DNA from: Palsa-1400 sp036008545
Lineage (GTDB): Bacteria > Verrucomicrobiota > Verrucomicrobiia > Limisphaerales > Palsa-1400
Assembly: GCA_036008545.1 (NCBI GenBank)
Contig: DASYNM010000585.1
Span: 1-20,692 of the forward strand
Length of the DNA: 20,692 nt
Direction: 5' to 3'
This document shows positions 7,402-14,069 of this stretch, piece after piece. The position numbers were made by a program, and so were the translations under genes. The notes below the pieces were generated by a model that did not search any database, was not told the DNA's origin, and saw only the letters and a program-made list of their open reading frames with translations. Within the stretch, counting starts at the first letter, position 1. Every line of letters begins with the position of its first letter.

Positions 7402-8154
7402 ATGAGGGCCGGGTTGAATGTGGAATCAATCTTGCTTACCTTGTCGGCAATGAAAGTGATTCAGGCCAATTGCCGTATCCAATTCACTGTCAACGACGTG
7501 GAGTTCATCATGTCGGTGCTGGGGAAGAAGAAGGGCACGGCTGAATTGCTGGTCATACTTTTGGCTGATCCTGAGACACGCGATCTCATTCTGGATGACG
7601 ATCTGCTCTTTCGCGCGTTGCTGGAGCAGGGCGGTTGTCTCCGGGTCTCCCCGCATCTTTATTTCTACGTGATGGTGCGGCAAGTTCTACGTCGGACGGG
7701 TGTGGAAGACCGGCGCGTGGCCGATTACGTGGCGGAATTGCTGACGGAATTTTCGAGTGAAGAGCGCACGCGTTGCGTGACGCCGGACGGGGCAGGGCGC
7801 CTGGATTATTTTTTTGACATGCTGGCCGCCTTGGACAAGGCGGATGACCGCACGGCTTTCTGGATTCGCGCGCATATTGGCAATCATTCCCTCTTCATGT
7901 CGGGCGTTTTTCCGGATCACATTCGCCATCGCGCCGAGCGCCGCGGAGCCCCAGGCTTGCGCTACTACCAGGATTTGGGACGCGCTAATTATCGCGCGGC
8001 CAGCGAACATCGGCTGGCTGCGCGATACGACTTGGCGGCTGTGTTTGACACGCTTTCGGAACAATTCGAGCCGGCCCGCCGGGCCTTGAACGATTTGTCG
8101 GAACGGGTCTTTTCCATCGGCGATCCTGATCTGCCGCTGATCTTCAAGAGTTAG
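7402..8154 (+). CDS. Conserved-looking hypothetical protein, 250 aa
   Basis: I do not recognise a named domain. The protein is soluble-looking and mostly helical, with no signal peptide or membrane span. It contains a distinctive block near residues 156-200: R-A-H-I-G-N-H-S-L-F-M-S-G-V-F-P-D-H-I, then G-L-R-Y-Y-Q-D-L-G-R-A-N-Y-R-A-A. This is the style of a conserved uncharacterised family (a GNxxLFxxGxFP motif followed by a tyrosine-rich helix), but no function is known to me. The ATG at 7402 has a GGAA about 9 bases upstream; an alternative ATG at 7450 would remove 16 residues. The reading frame is open far upstream, antisense to gltX, and I treat that part as non-coding. The gene is divergent from gltX, and its stop overlaps the HAD gene by 11 bp. 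Confidence 0.75.
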   Translation: MRAGLNVESILLTLSAMKVIQANCRIQFTVNDVEFIMSVLGKKKGTAELLVILLADPETRDLILDDDLLFRALLEQGGCLRVSPHLYFYVMVRQVLRRTGVEDRRVADYVAELLTEFSSEERTRCVTPDGAGRLDYFFDMLAALDKADDRTAFWIRAHIGNHSLFMSGVFPDHIRHRAERRGAPGLRYYQDLGRANYRAASEHRLAARYDLAAVFDTLSEQFEPARRALNDLSERVFSIGDPDLPLIFKS

Positions 8155-8767
8155 TCCCGACGGGCAGGCCCCATTGCCGCAACGTGGTAATGGTCTTGTC
8201 CGGGGATTCATGCAGGAGCGCGCGCCAGTCCCGGGCCAGCCCGCCGTCCACGTTTTCCGCGCGATCATCCAGATAAACAATCGACTTTCCAGTCAGCCCC
8301 AGCGCGCGTTCGACGGCGGCGTAACTGGCTGCATCCGGCTTCATGGCTCCCAGTTCGTAGGATAGAATGTAATGGTCGAAATGCGCGAAGAAAGGGAAGC
8401 GGCGGCGGATGTGGTCGATGGCCAGGCCGTTGGTGTTGGAGAAGATACAGGTTGGGATATGGTTGGCCCGGAGCGCGGCATGAAGCGCGGTCATGGGTCG
8501 GATTTCGGTGAAAATGTCGGCAAAAAGCTCGTGAAATTCATCCAGCGTGCCTGAAAAACCGCAAGCTGTGCAAACTTCGCCCGCGAATTGTTCGTTGCTC
8601 ATCAGCCCGGTCTCAAAGCGACCAAGCAACGGCGAGTGGACAAGTGTGTAAAATACCTGTGGGGCCGTGAGCTTGGAGCGACGGGCGATTTTGGCGGCAG
8701 CGATGTCGTAATCGAAATCCAACAAGACCTTGCCCAAGTCAAATACAACCGCGGATGGAACACTCAT
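8144..8767 (-). CDS. HAD-superfamily hydrolase (subfamily IA, YihX-like)
   Basis: 207 residues with the four HAD motifs. Motif I is V-F-D10-L-G-K-V-L-L-D, where the second acid of the usual DxD is replaced by glycine, as in YihX-type proteins (F-D-L-G-N/G-V). Motif II is F-S110-N111-T-N. The motif III lysine is K143 in A-M-K-P-D. Motif IV is Y-L-D167-D168. The cap is the small helical type inserted after motif I. Relatives dephosphorylate sugar phosphates or similar small molecules in the cytosol; the substrate here is unknown. The ATG start follows a repeat-bearing intergenic region, so it is probably not co-transcribed tightly with recR upstream. Its 3' end overlaps the convergent 250-aa gene. 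Confidence 0.85.
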   Translation of the reverse strand: MSVPSAVVFDLGKVLLDFDYDIAAAKIARRSKLTAPQVFYTLVHSPLLGRFETGLMSNEQFAGEVCTACGFSGTLDEFHELFADIFTEIRPMTALHAALRANHIPTCIFSNTNGLAIDHIRRRFPFFAHFDHYILSYELGAMKPDAASYAAVERALGLTGKSIVYLDDRAENVDGGLARDWRALLHESPDKTITTLRQWGLPVGTNS

Positions 8768-8794
8768 ATAGATAGATGGAAGACCAGGACAGGA

Positions 8795-8927
8795 AGAGTT
8801 TTAGACAGGATTTACAGGATGAACAGGATGAATTGCCGAGGCGGGAGCAATAACCAAACGGGGACGCATTCCTTCGGGTGCCGATCTGTTTTCTTATCCT
8901 GTTCATCCTGTCCATCCTGTCAAAATT
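8795..8927. repeat. Long inverted repeat (ACAGGATG-type hairpin element)
   Basis: The left arm (about 8795-8832) contains GACAGGAT-TTACAGGAT-GAACAGGATGA. The right arm (about 8893-8927) is its near-complement, with ATCCTGTTCATCCTGTCCATCC. The arms are about 35 nt and are separated by about 60 nt. Each arm is itself made of 8-9-bp iterations of ACAGGATG/T. The element sits between recR and the HAD gene, in the position of a REP/MITE-like dispersed element. It encodes nothing and lacks a T-run. Confidence 0.8.
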
Positions 8928-8952
8928 CAGTTTCTTAATCGGCGCCTTCAGG

Positions 8953-9552
8953 CTACGGCGACAGTTCCCGCCTACCTTCCAAGGCCCGGCTCAGGGTCAC
9001 TTCGTCGGCGAATTCCAGACCGCTGCCCGCGGGCAGGCCGTGAGCCAGACGTGAGATTTTTGCGCCTTTGCCGGCCAGGCGTTTGGCCAGATAAAAACTG
9101 GTAGCGTCCCCCTCCACGTCGGTGCTCAAAGCGACGACGATTTCCTTCACCCCATGGCCGAGGCGGGATTCCAATTCGGCCAGACGCAAATCCTCCGGCT
9201 CAACCCCATTGAGCGGTGAAATTTTGCCGCCTAGAACGTGATAACGGCCGCGGAAACTGCCGCCTTTTTCCAGCGCGAAAATATCCAGCGGCCTTTCCAC
9301 CACGCACAACAGCGAGGCGTCCCGGCGCGGGTCCTGGCAGATGGCGCACGGCTCGGTCTCGGTCAACCCGCCGCAAACCGAGCAGAGGCGGATTTTTTCT
9401 CGCGCTTGGACAATAGTATGGGCCAAACGCCGCACGTCGTCGGCCTCAGATTGCACCAGGTGCAGCGCCAGCCGTTCCGCCGAACGGGGGCCGATGCCCG
9501 GCAGGCGGCACAGGGCCTCGGTCAGGGTGGTGATGGGTTCGGGCAGGGGCAC
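8953..9552 (-). CDS. recR: Recombination mediator RecR
   Basis: 199 residues, normal length. RecR works with RecO and RecF to load RecA on SSB-covered gaps. Visible are the helix-hairpin-helix region L-P-G-I-G-P-R-S-A-E-R-L-A (residues 17-29), the four-cysteine zinc finger C57-x2-C60-x8-C69-x2-C72, and a Toprim domain beginning L-L-C-V-V-E-R-P-L-D-I with the E-x-S-x-D...D-V-E-G-D-A-T-S-F-Y-L-A segment. The start is a GTG, four bases after the ybaB stop, consistent with translational coupling. The dnaX-ybaB-recR order is the classical conserved cluster. Confidence 0.96.
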   Translation of the reverse strand: MPLPEPITTLTEALCRLPGIGPRSAERLALHLVQSEADDVRRLAHTIVQAREKIRLCSVCGGLTETEPCAICQDPRRDASLLCVVERPLDIFALEKGGSFRGRYHVLGGKISPLNGVEPEDLRLAELESRLGHGVKEIVVALSTDVEGDATSFYLAKRLAGKGAKISRLAHGLPAGSGLEFADEVTLSRALEGRRELSP

Positions 9553-9556
9553 ACAA

Positions 9557-9868
9557 TTACATCAAGCCGGGCAAATTGAACCCTTGCGTGGCTTTGCTCA
9601 TTTCGGCGGAGGAAATCTGTTTGGCCTGGTCCAGCGCGGCGTTCACCGCTGTCAACACCATATCTTCCAGCAAGCCGACGTCCGCGGGGTTCACGGCTTG
9701 CGGATCGATCTTGATGGAGGTGATGGAGCCATCGCATTTGGCCACTACTTTGACCGCGCCGCCGCCGCTGGTGGCTTCGACGGCGCGCACGGCCAATTGG
9801 GCCTGGATTTCTGCCATTTGCTGCTGCGCCCGGGCAGCTTGTTTGACGAGTTTTCCGATGCTTGACAT
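9557..9868 (-). CDS. ybaB: YbaB/EbfC family nucleoid-associated protein
   Basis: 103 residues, typical length. The N-terminus is a helical segment rich in Q, A and M (K-L-V-K-Q-A-A-R-A-Q-Q-Q-M). It is followed by the core V-E-A-T-S-G-G-G-A-V-K-V and D-P-Q-A-V with L-L-E-D-M-V-L-T-A-V-N-A-A-L-D-Q-A, the standard YbaB signature. The dimer binds DNA as a small nucleoid protein. It ends with an F-N-L-P-G-L-M tail, also usual for the family. It lies 20 bp downstream of dnaX and just ahead of recR, so the three are likely one transcript. Confidence 0.95.
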   Translation of the reverse strand: MSSIGKLVKQAARAQQQMAEIQAQLAVRAVEATSGGGAVKVVAKCDGSITSIKIDPQAVNPADVGLLEDMVLTAVNAALDQAKQISSAEMSKATQGFNLPGLM

Positions 9869-9888
9869 AGCGTGAGTGAGTTTGCGTT

Positions 9889-11607
9889 TTATGTGCGGAC
9901 TTCGACGATCTGGCCTTTGAAAATTTCAAGCGCCTTCTGAATGAGCGGATCATTCTTGAAATCGTCCTTCTTCGGAGACGGCGTTTCCTTCGGCTGCTTG
10001 GGAGTTTCGGCAACCGCAACGGGTTTGGCGGCCGGCGCCGGCGGAGGCGGAGGCGGAGGAGCGGGAGTGGCGGTCTTTGACTGCGGCGGCGCTTCGGCCT
10101 TGATGAATTTTGCCTGGGCGTGCGGATGACCCAACTCTGCCAGCTTCGTCTGTAGCAGGGTGTGATTCTTGGAGTTATCCACCAACAGCAAATGATCGGC
10201 AAATTCAGGATCAAAACCGATGGTCAACACGTTTTTGTTGAACGAAACCGGATGGGCCTCCACGAAATATGACTTGACAAACGGATTGGCCCGGCCCACG
10301 GCCTCGACCAATCCGCTCCAAAGTTGCTGCAGGTCCACGTCGCCAGGCGGTGTGGCCACGGCTGGCAACGGAGCCGCAGCGGGCGGCGAACTCGTCGCGG
10401 CAACCGTGCGCGGAGCGGACGCGGTTTTGGCCGCAGGCGCTGTGGTCGGCCGGGACGCGGCGGGCGCGCCGGAGCGCAATTGCTGGATTTGTTGCAGGAC
10501 GGTGTCGATGCTCACCGCATCGCGCGCTTCGATCATTTTCAAGAGCGCCACCTCGACCAGGATTTTTTTCGAGGTGGTGTCGCGCAGGCGGCCCTCGCAA
10601 TCGGTCAGCACTTCCAACATGCGCGTCAGCGCGTCGGTGTGTAGCAGCGCGGATTGTTCCTTGAGGGCGGCGGCTTCGGCCTCGGAAGCCTCGATCATGT
10701 GCAAGTCGCCGCGCGAGACCTGGAAAATGAGCAAATTGCGAAAATGTCCCAGCAACTCCGAAACCAGCCGACCGATGTCTTTGCCTTGATGAGCCAATTC
10801 GTGAAGCTGGCGCAAGGCCGCCTCGGTTTCGCCGGCCAGGACCGCTCCGGCCAGCGCCAGAATCTGGCTGCGCGCCGCCAAACCGAACATCGAGAGCACG
10901 TCCGGCTCGGTGATTTCCTTGCCGCAAAAACTGATCAATTGGTCCAGCGTCGATTCCGCGTCGCGCATGCCGCCGTCGGCACCGCGCGCAATGGCGTGCA
11001 GCGCGGCGTCATCAATCTGGACATTTTCCTTTTTCGCGATCTCAGACAGATGTTTGACAATGAGCGCCGAGGGAATGCGCCGCAAATCGAAACGCTGGCA
11101 GCGCGAGAGAATGGTGGGAATAACCTTCTCCGGTTCGGTGGTAGCGAACATGAATTTGACGTGCGCCGGCGGCTCTTCCAGCGTCTTGAGCAACGCGTTG
11201 AACGCCTCCTTGGTCAACATGTGAACTTCGTCAATAATATAAATCTTGAAGCGCGAATTAGCCGGGACGTATTTGACCGTCTCGCGCAATTCGCGGACTT
11301 CGTCAATGCCGCGATTGCTGGCGCCATCAATTTCCAGCACATCCATCGAACGGCCCTCGGTGATTTCCACGGTGCGCGGATCGTCGTCGGCGAAATCGAC
11401 TTTGGGGCCGTCGGTGCAATTGAGGCATTTGGCGAAAATTCTGGCGATGGTCGTCTTGCCCGTGCCGCGCGGCCCGACAAAAAGGTAGGCGTGGGCAATG
11501 CGCTTTTGGGCAATGGCATTGGCCAGCGTCTGGGTGACATGCTCCTGCCCGACAACGTCGGCGAAACGTTGCGGGCGGTATTTGCGCGCTATGACTTGAT
11601 ACGACAT
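9889..11607 (-). CDS. dnaX: DNA polymerase III subunits gamma and tau (clamp-loader ATPase)
   Basis: 572 residues from ATG 11607, where the family's start M-S-Y-Q-V-I-A-R-K-Y-R-P appears. The AAA+ clamp-loader domain has Walker A G45-P-R-G-T-G-K51-T52, Walker B with I-I-D-E-V-H-M-L, sensor/trans elements A-T-T-E-P-E-K and the arginine-finger S-R-C-Q-R-F. The usual four-cysteine zinc finger after Walker A is reduced to C61-L-N-C64; the other two cysteines are absent. A proline/alanine-rich linker (a run of seven prolines, encoded near 10031-10063) leads to the C-terminal tail. I see no A-AAA-AAG slippery site, so a separate gamma form by frameshift is not indicated. The same frame is open for 219 codons upstream, through tandem repeats; I regard that as non-coding. 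It is the first gene of dnaX-ybaB-recR. Confidence 0.95.
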   Translation of the reverse strand: MSYQVIARKYRPQRFADVVGQEHVTQTLANAIAQKRIAHAYLFVGPRGTGKTTIARIFAKCLNCTDGPKVDFADDDPRTVEITEGRSMDVLEIDGASNRGIDEVRELRETVKYVPANSRFKIYIIDEVHMLTKEAFNALLKTLEEPPAHVKFMFATTEPEKVIPTILSRCQRFDLRRIPSALIVKHLSEIAKKENVQIDDAALHAIARGADGGMRDAESTLDQLISFCGKEITEPDVLSMFGLAARSQILALAGAVLAGETEAALRQLHELAHQGKDIGRLVSELLGHFRNLLIFQVSRGDLHMIEASEAEAAALKEQSALLHTDALTRMLEVLTDCEGRLRDTTSKKILVEVALLKMIEARDAVSIDTVLQQIQQLRSGAPAASRPTTAPAAKTASAPRTVAATSSPPAAAPLPAVATPPGDVDLQQLWSGLVEAVGRANPFVKSYFVEAHPVSFNKNVLTIGFDPEFADHLLLVDNSKNHTLLQTKLAELGHPHAQAKFIKAEAPPQSKTATPAPPPPPPPAPAAKPVAVAETPKQPKETPSPKKDDFKNDPLIQKALEIFKGQIVEVRT

Positions 11608-11852
11608 GTCAGCAAAGATCAGAAGGAATGCCAGGGCTACCACGGCGGACGCGGAGCAAACTGCCGTTGCTGCATTCCTGCCCTGGCGGGGTTCGTAAGT
11701 CCACGCTCCATGGGCCCTGGCAAATCCTGCACCAGCATAAGGGCCGTTGCGCATGGCGGCAAGAATTGTTTGGGCGGCCACGCGTCGGGCGCGCGCGTTT
11801 CTTGCAGGCTGAACTTCCATTCCTGGCAGGCTTGACTGCCACGACTTGGTTT

Positions 11853-11892
11853 GACTGAGTGCGACTGAGTGCGACTGGGTTGACTGACCGGC
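11853..11892. repeat. Short GACTGRGTGC tandem-repeat cluster (copy A)
   Basis: Two full 10-bp units (11853-11862 and 11863-11872) and a broken third are preceded by GGTTT and followed by GACTGACCGGC. The same borders flank the much longer cluster at 12069-12188, so the two appear to be copies of one element that differ in unit number. Confidence 0.75.
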
Positions 11893-11950
11893 GCCGGTTG
11901 GCACGAAATTGCGTGAAAACCGCGCATCTCGCAGCGGGCATGCAGTGATT

Positions 11951-12046
11951 TGAACAGAAGGTCGCGAAGGTAACAAAGGGGCTTTACCTAAGTGCCATGT
12001 TAGCGTGAGGCAATATGGCTTCGTTTCCTTCGTTAGCTTCTGTTGC
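11951..12046. repeat. Long inverted repeat (GAAGG/AACAAAG-type hairpin element)
   Basis: The left arm at 11951-11978 (starting TGAACAGAAGG and ending GGTAACAAAG) pairs imperfectly, at about 80%, with 12018-12046 (starting CTTCGTTTCCTTCG and ending TTCTGTTGCA). The loop is about 40 nt. It lies between the two tandem-repeat clusters. It resembles in design the ACAGGATG element at 8795-8927 but has an unrelated arm sequence. Confidence 0.7.
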
Positions 12047-12068
12047 ACCTTCTGGATTTGACTGGTTT

Positions 12069-12188
12069 GACTGGGTGCGACTGGGTGCGACTGGGTGCGA
12101 CTGAGTGCGACTGAGTGCGACTGGGTGCGACTGAGTGCGACTGAGTGCGACTGGGTGCGACTGAGTGCGACTGGGTGCGACTGAGTGC
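12069..12188. repeat. GACTGRGTGC tandem repeat, 12 units of 10 bp (copy B)
   Basis: Twelve uninterrupted 10-bp units differ only at base 6 (G or A), in the order G G G A A G A A G A G A. The array is preceded by GGTTT and followed by GACTGGACCGGC. There is no variation at the other nine positions, which suggests recent expansion or active homogenisation. The 10-bp period is close to one DNA helical turn. Because 10 is not a multiple of three and no frame contains a stop, all three minus-strand frames translate to a Ser-Arg-Thr-Gln-Ser-His-type repeat. Confidence 0.95.
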
Positions 12189-12413
12189 GACTGGACCGGC
12201 AGATTTTGCCCCCCCAGGCGCACAGATAAGAATGCGCGCTGGCCGGCCCAGGCCAGCTTTCCACGACTGCAAAATGTCAAAGATCAACGCGTGTCACGGC
12301 GCTCACATGGATACGATAACACTATTTGATGGGAACGCCAATTGTTTTGTGAAACGTGTTTGATGCCGTAGCCGCCGTTGGACGACTTTTCAGCTCGATT
12401 GACTTGAGGAATT

Positions 12414-13244
12414 TCAGAACGTCAGTTGCAGCGCCAGGTAACTCTGGAATGCCGGCGCGCGCTCTTGCGGTCCAAAAAGGCCGGGGCCGGCGGAGCCAAT
12501 GAGAGCGACGTGCTCCACCAGCGCCCGCCTGAAGCCGATATTCAGACTCAGCCAGTTGTGCTCAAAGGCCCGGTCGAAACCGCCGTAAAATTCGCCCATC
12601 AGGGAAAATTTCTCGCTGAAATCATACTGACCCGCCAGGCCGTACCAGCCGCCGCTTTCTTTATACTCGTTGTGCAAATAACCTAGTTCCCAGTAAACGG
12701 TCAGCGACTTGTACTGGCGTTCCATCTCAATCGGCAAGAGAACGTTGTCGCCGCTGTCAGCCAGTCCGCGCCGCCCGGAGGAGGAAGGATAAACGAATTC
12801 CAACTGCGGGTAGGTAGAAATCTCAAGCCAGGAAGAATTGGTCTGATCGAGAAAACGCCATTTGACGCCTGCCAGCGAATTGCCCATGCCGGCCAGAACG
12901 CCACCGCTACCCGGCGCGGGCACCAACTCGTTGAATTGCACCTGGTATTTCAACTGGATGTGGTCGCCGACGCCGTAATTCATGTCCAGCAAGGGCGTGG
13001 CCAGCAACCAGGCGCGATTCATTTCTTGCGACCATTCGGCCACGTTGATTTCCCAGTGATTTGGCCCTGGCGTGTCCGGGTCATCTGTCAGCAGGGGCGG
13101 GCCGCCCAGCGCGCTGCCCGCCCAAAACAGGCAAGCGAGGACGAGGCCAAAGACGAGTTTGGAGGGGGTTACCTCGGACACAGGCCTGATGAGAGAGCAA
13201 AGTCGAGGCAGTGTCAAACCGGAAACCGGATTGGCGAGAATCAT
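12414..13244 (-). CDS. Putative outer-membrane beta-barrel protein
   Basis: 276 residues. After about 28 residues there is a clear signal peptide (S-K-L-V-F-G-L-V-L-A-C-L-F-W-A-G-S-A-L-G), followed by G-P-P-L-L-T-D-D-P-D-T-P-G-P-N-H-W-E-I-N. That opening belongs to a widespread family of exported barrel-like proteins of unknown role, sometimes labelled transporter or phenol-degradation-associated MetA-like. The rest alternates short amphipathic strands with many aromatic and glycine residues, and the protein ends in L-A-L-Q-L-T-F with a terminal phenylalanine, as expected for a BAM-inserted barrel. The ATG at 13244 places the signal peptide 28 residues in, so the true start may be later, but no good later start codon is present. 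It lies 24 bp upstream of the lptB stop region and on the same strand as the LPS operon. Function unknown. Confidence 0.75.
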   Translation of the reverse strand: MILANPVSGLTLPRLCSLIRPVSEVTPSKLVFGLVLACLFWAGSALGGPPLLTDDPDTPGPNHWEINVAEWSQEMNRAWLLATPLLDMNYGVGDHIQLKYQVQFNELVPAPGSGGVLAGMGNSLAGVKWRFLDQTNSSWLEISTYPQLEFVYPSSSGRRGLADSGDNVLLPIEMERQYKSLTVYWELGYLHNEYKESGGWYGLAGQYDFSEKFSLMGEFYGGFDRAFEHNWLSLNIGFRRALVEHVALIGSAGPGLFGPQERAPAFQSYLALQLTF

Positions 13245-13268
13245 GCAGCTCGCGTGCGCATGAACAAG

Positions 13269-14069
13269 TCAGAGGTTGAATTCCGGTCCGAGATAAATAT
13301 CGCGCGCTCTGGGGTCGTTCGGCATCTCCGGGCCCGATCCTTCATAGACGACTTTGCCGTGATGAATCAGGTAGGCGCGATCCACCAGCTTGAGCGTTTC
13401 ACGCGCGTCGTGGTCGGTAATCAGAATGCCCAGACCGCGCTCTTTGAGGCGGCGAATGATTTTTTGCACTTCGTACTTGGCGATGGGATCGATGCCGCTG
13501 AAAGGCTCGTCGAGCAACAGCAATTTCGGGCTGGTTACCAGCGCGCGCGTGATCTCCAAGCGGCGCTTCTCGCCGCCGCTGAGCGTGTAGGCTTTGCTCT
13601 TGGCCAACCGGGCCAGGTCCAATTCATCAAGCAGGGATTTGAGGCGCAGGTCGCGCTCCTTGCCGCTCATGGAGCAGGTTTCCAGAATGGCCAGAATGTT
13701 TTGCTCCACCGTCAGCTTGCGAAAGACCGACGGTTCCTGTGTCAAATATCCAATGCCCAGCCGCGCCCGTTTGTGCATCGGCAGATTCGTGATTACTTTG
13801 CCCTCAAATATTACCTTGCCTTCTTCAGGTTTGACCAGGCCGACCACAATATTAAACGTCGTCGTCTTGCCCGCCCCGTTGGGGCCCAGCAAGCCGACAA
13901 TTTCGGCCGCGTTGACATAAATGGAAACGCCGTCCACGACGCGCCGCTCGCTGTACTTTTTCACCAGCGTGTCGGTCGCAAGCAGCCGCGGGGCGGTGGC
14001 AACTGCCACTGTGGTATCCGGCGCCTGCTTTTGCAGAACCGGGTCTGGTTGTGGTTGAGACTCGCTCAT
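13269..14069 (-). CDS. lptB: LPS export ABC transporter ATP-binding protein LptB
   Basis: 266 residues. LptB powers extraction of lipopolysaccharide from the inner membrane with LptF/LptG. Walker A is G62-P-N-G-A-G-K68-T, the signature is L163-S-G-G-E-K-R-R, and Walker B is L-L-L-L-D187-E188-P-F. The Y-L-T-Q-E-P-S-V-F-R-K-L-T Q-loop and F-S-G-I-D-P string are specific to LptB rather than other ABC ATPases. An extra N-terminal stretch of about 28 residues (Q/P/A-rich) precedes the first strand and is longer than in E. coli LptB. The ATG overlaps the stop of the LptA-like gene by four bases (ATGA), so translation is coupled. No lptF/lptG is in the window. Confidence 0.94.
   Translation of the reverse strand: MSESQPQPDPVLQKQAPDTTVAVATAPRLLATDTLVKKYSERRVVDGVSIYVNAAEIVGLLGPNGAGKTTTFNIVVGLVKPEEGKVIFEGKVITNLPMHKRARLGIGYLTQEPSVFRKLTVEQNILAILETCSMSGKERDLRLKSLLDELDLARLAKSKAYTLSGGEKRRLEITRALVTSPKLLLLDEPFSGIDPIAKYEVQKIIRRLKERGLGILITDHDARETLKLVDRAYLIHHGKVVYEGSGPEMPNDPRARDIYLGPEFNL

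Larger units (their letters stand above)
11608..12413. other. Gene-poor, repeat-rich region upstream of dnaX
   Basis: About 800 bp between the barrel-protein gene and dnaX, both on the minus strand. The open frames here translate to low-complexity or repeat-derived peptides with no recognisable domain. I looked for the SRP RNA often found next to dnaX and for tRNA-like cloverleaves and saw neither. It contains the two GACTGRGTGC clusters and the GAAGG-type inverted repeat listed separately. A weak promoter-like pair for dnaX (TTGGCG, 17 bp, TATCGT on the minus strand) may lie in the 12310-12350 part. Confidence 0.7.

Noticed and set aside
10031..10075. Programmed frameshift site in dnaX near the proline-rich linker
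   Set aside because: The tract is GC-rich (proline codons); no A-AAA-AAG heptamer or equivalent was seen.
10654..11835. 393-aa open frame on the plus strand
   Set aside because: It is antisense to dnaX, lacks any domain, and its composition reflects the complementary strand of a real gene.
12069..12188. CRISPR array
   Set aside because: The units are 10 bp, directly adjacent and without spacers, and no cas genes are present.
11608..12413. SRP RNA (ffs) or tRNA gene next to dnaX
   Set aside because: The conserved SRP RNA loop (GGAAGG...AGCAG type) and cloverleaf features were not found on either strand.
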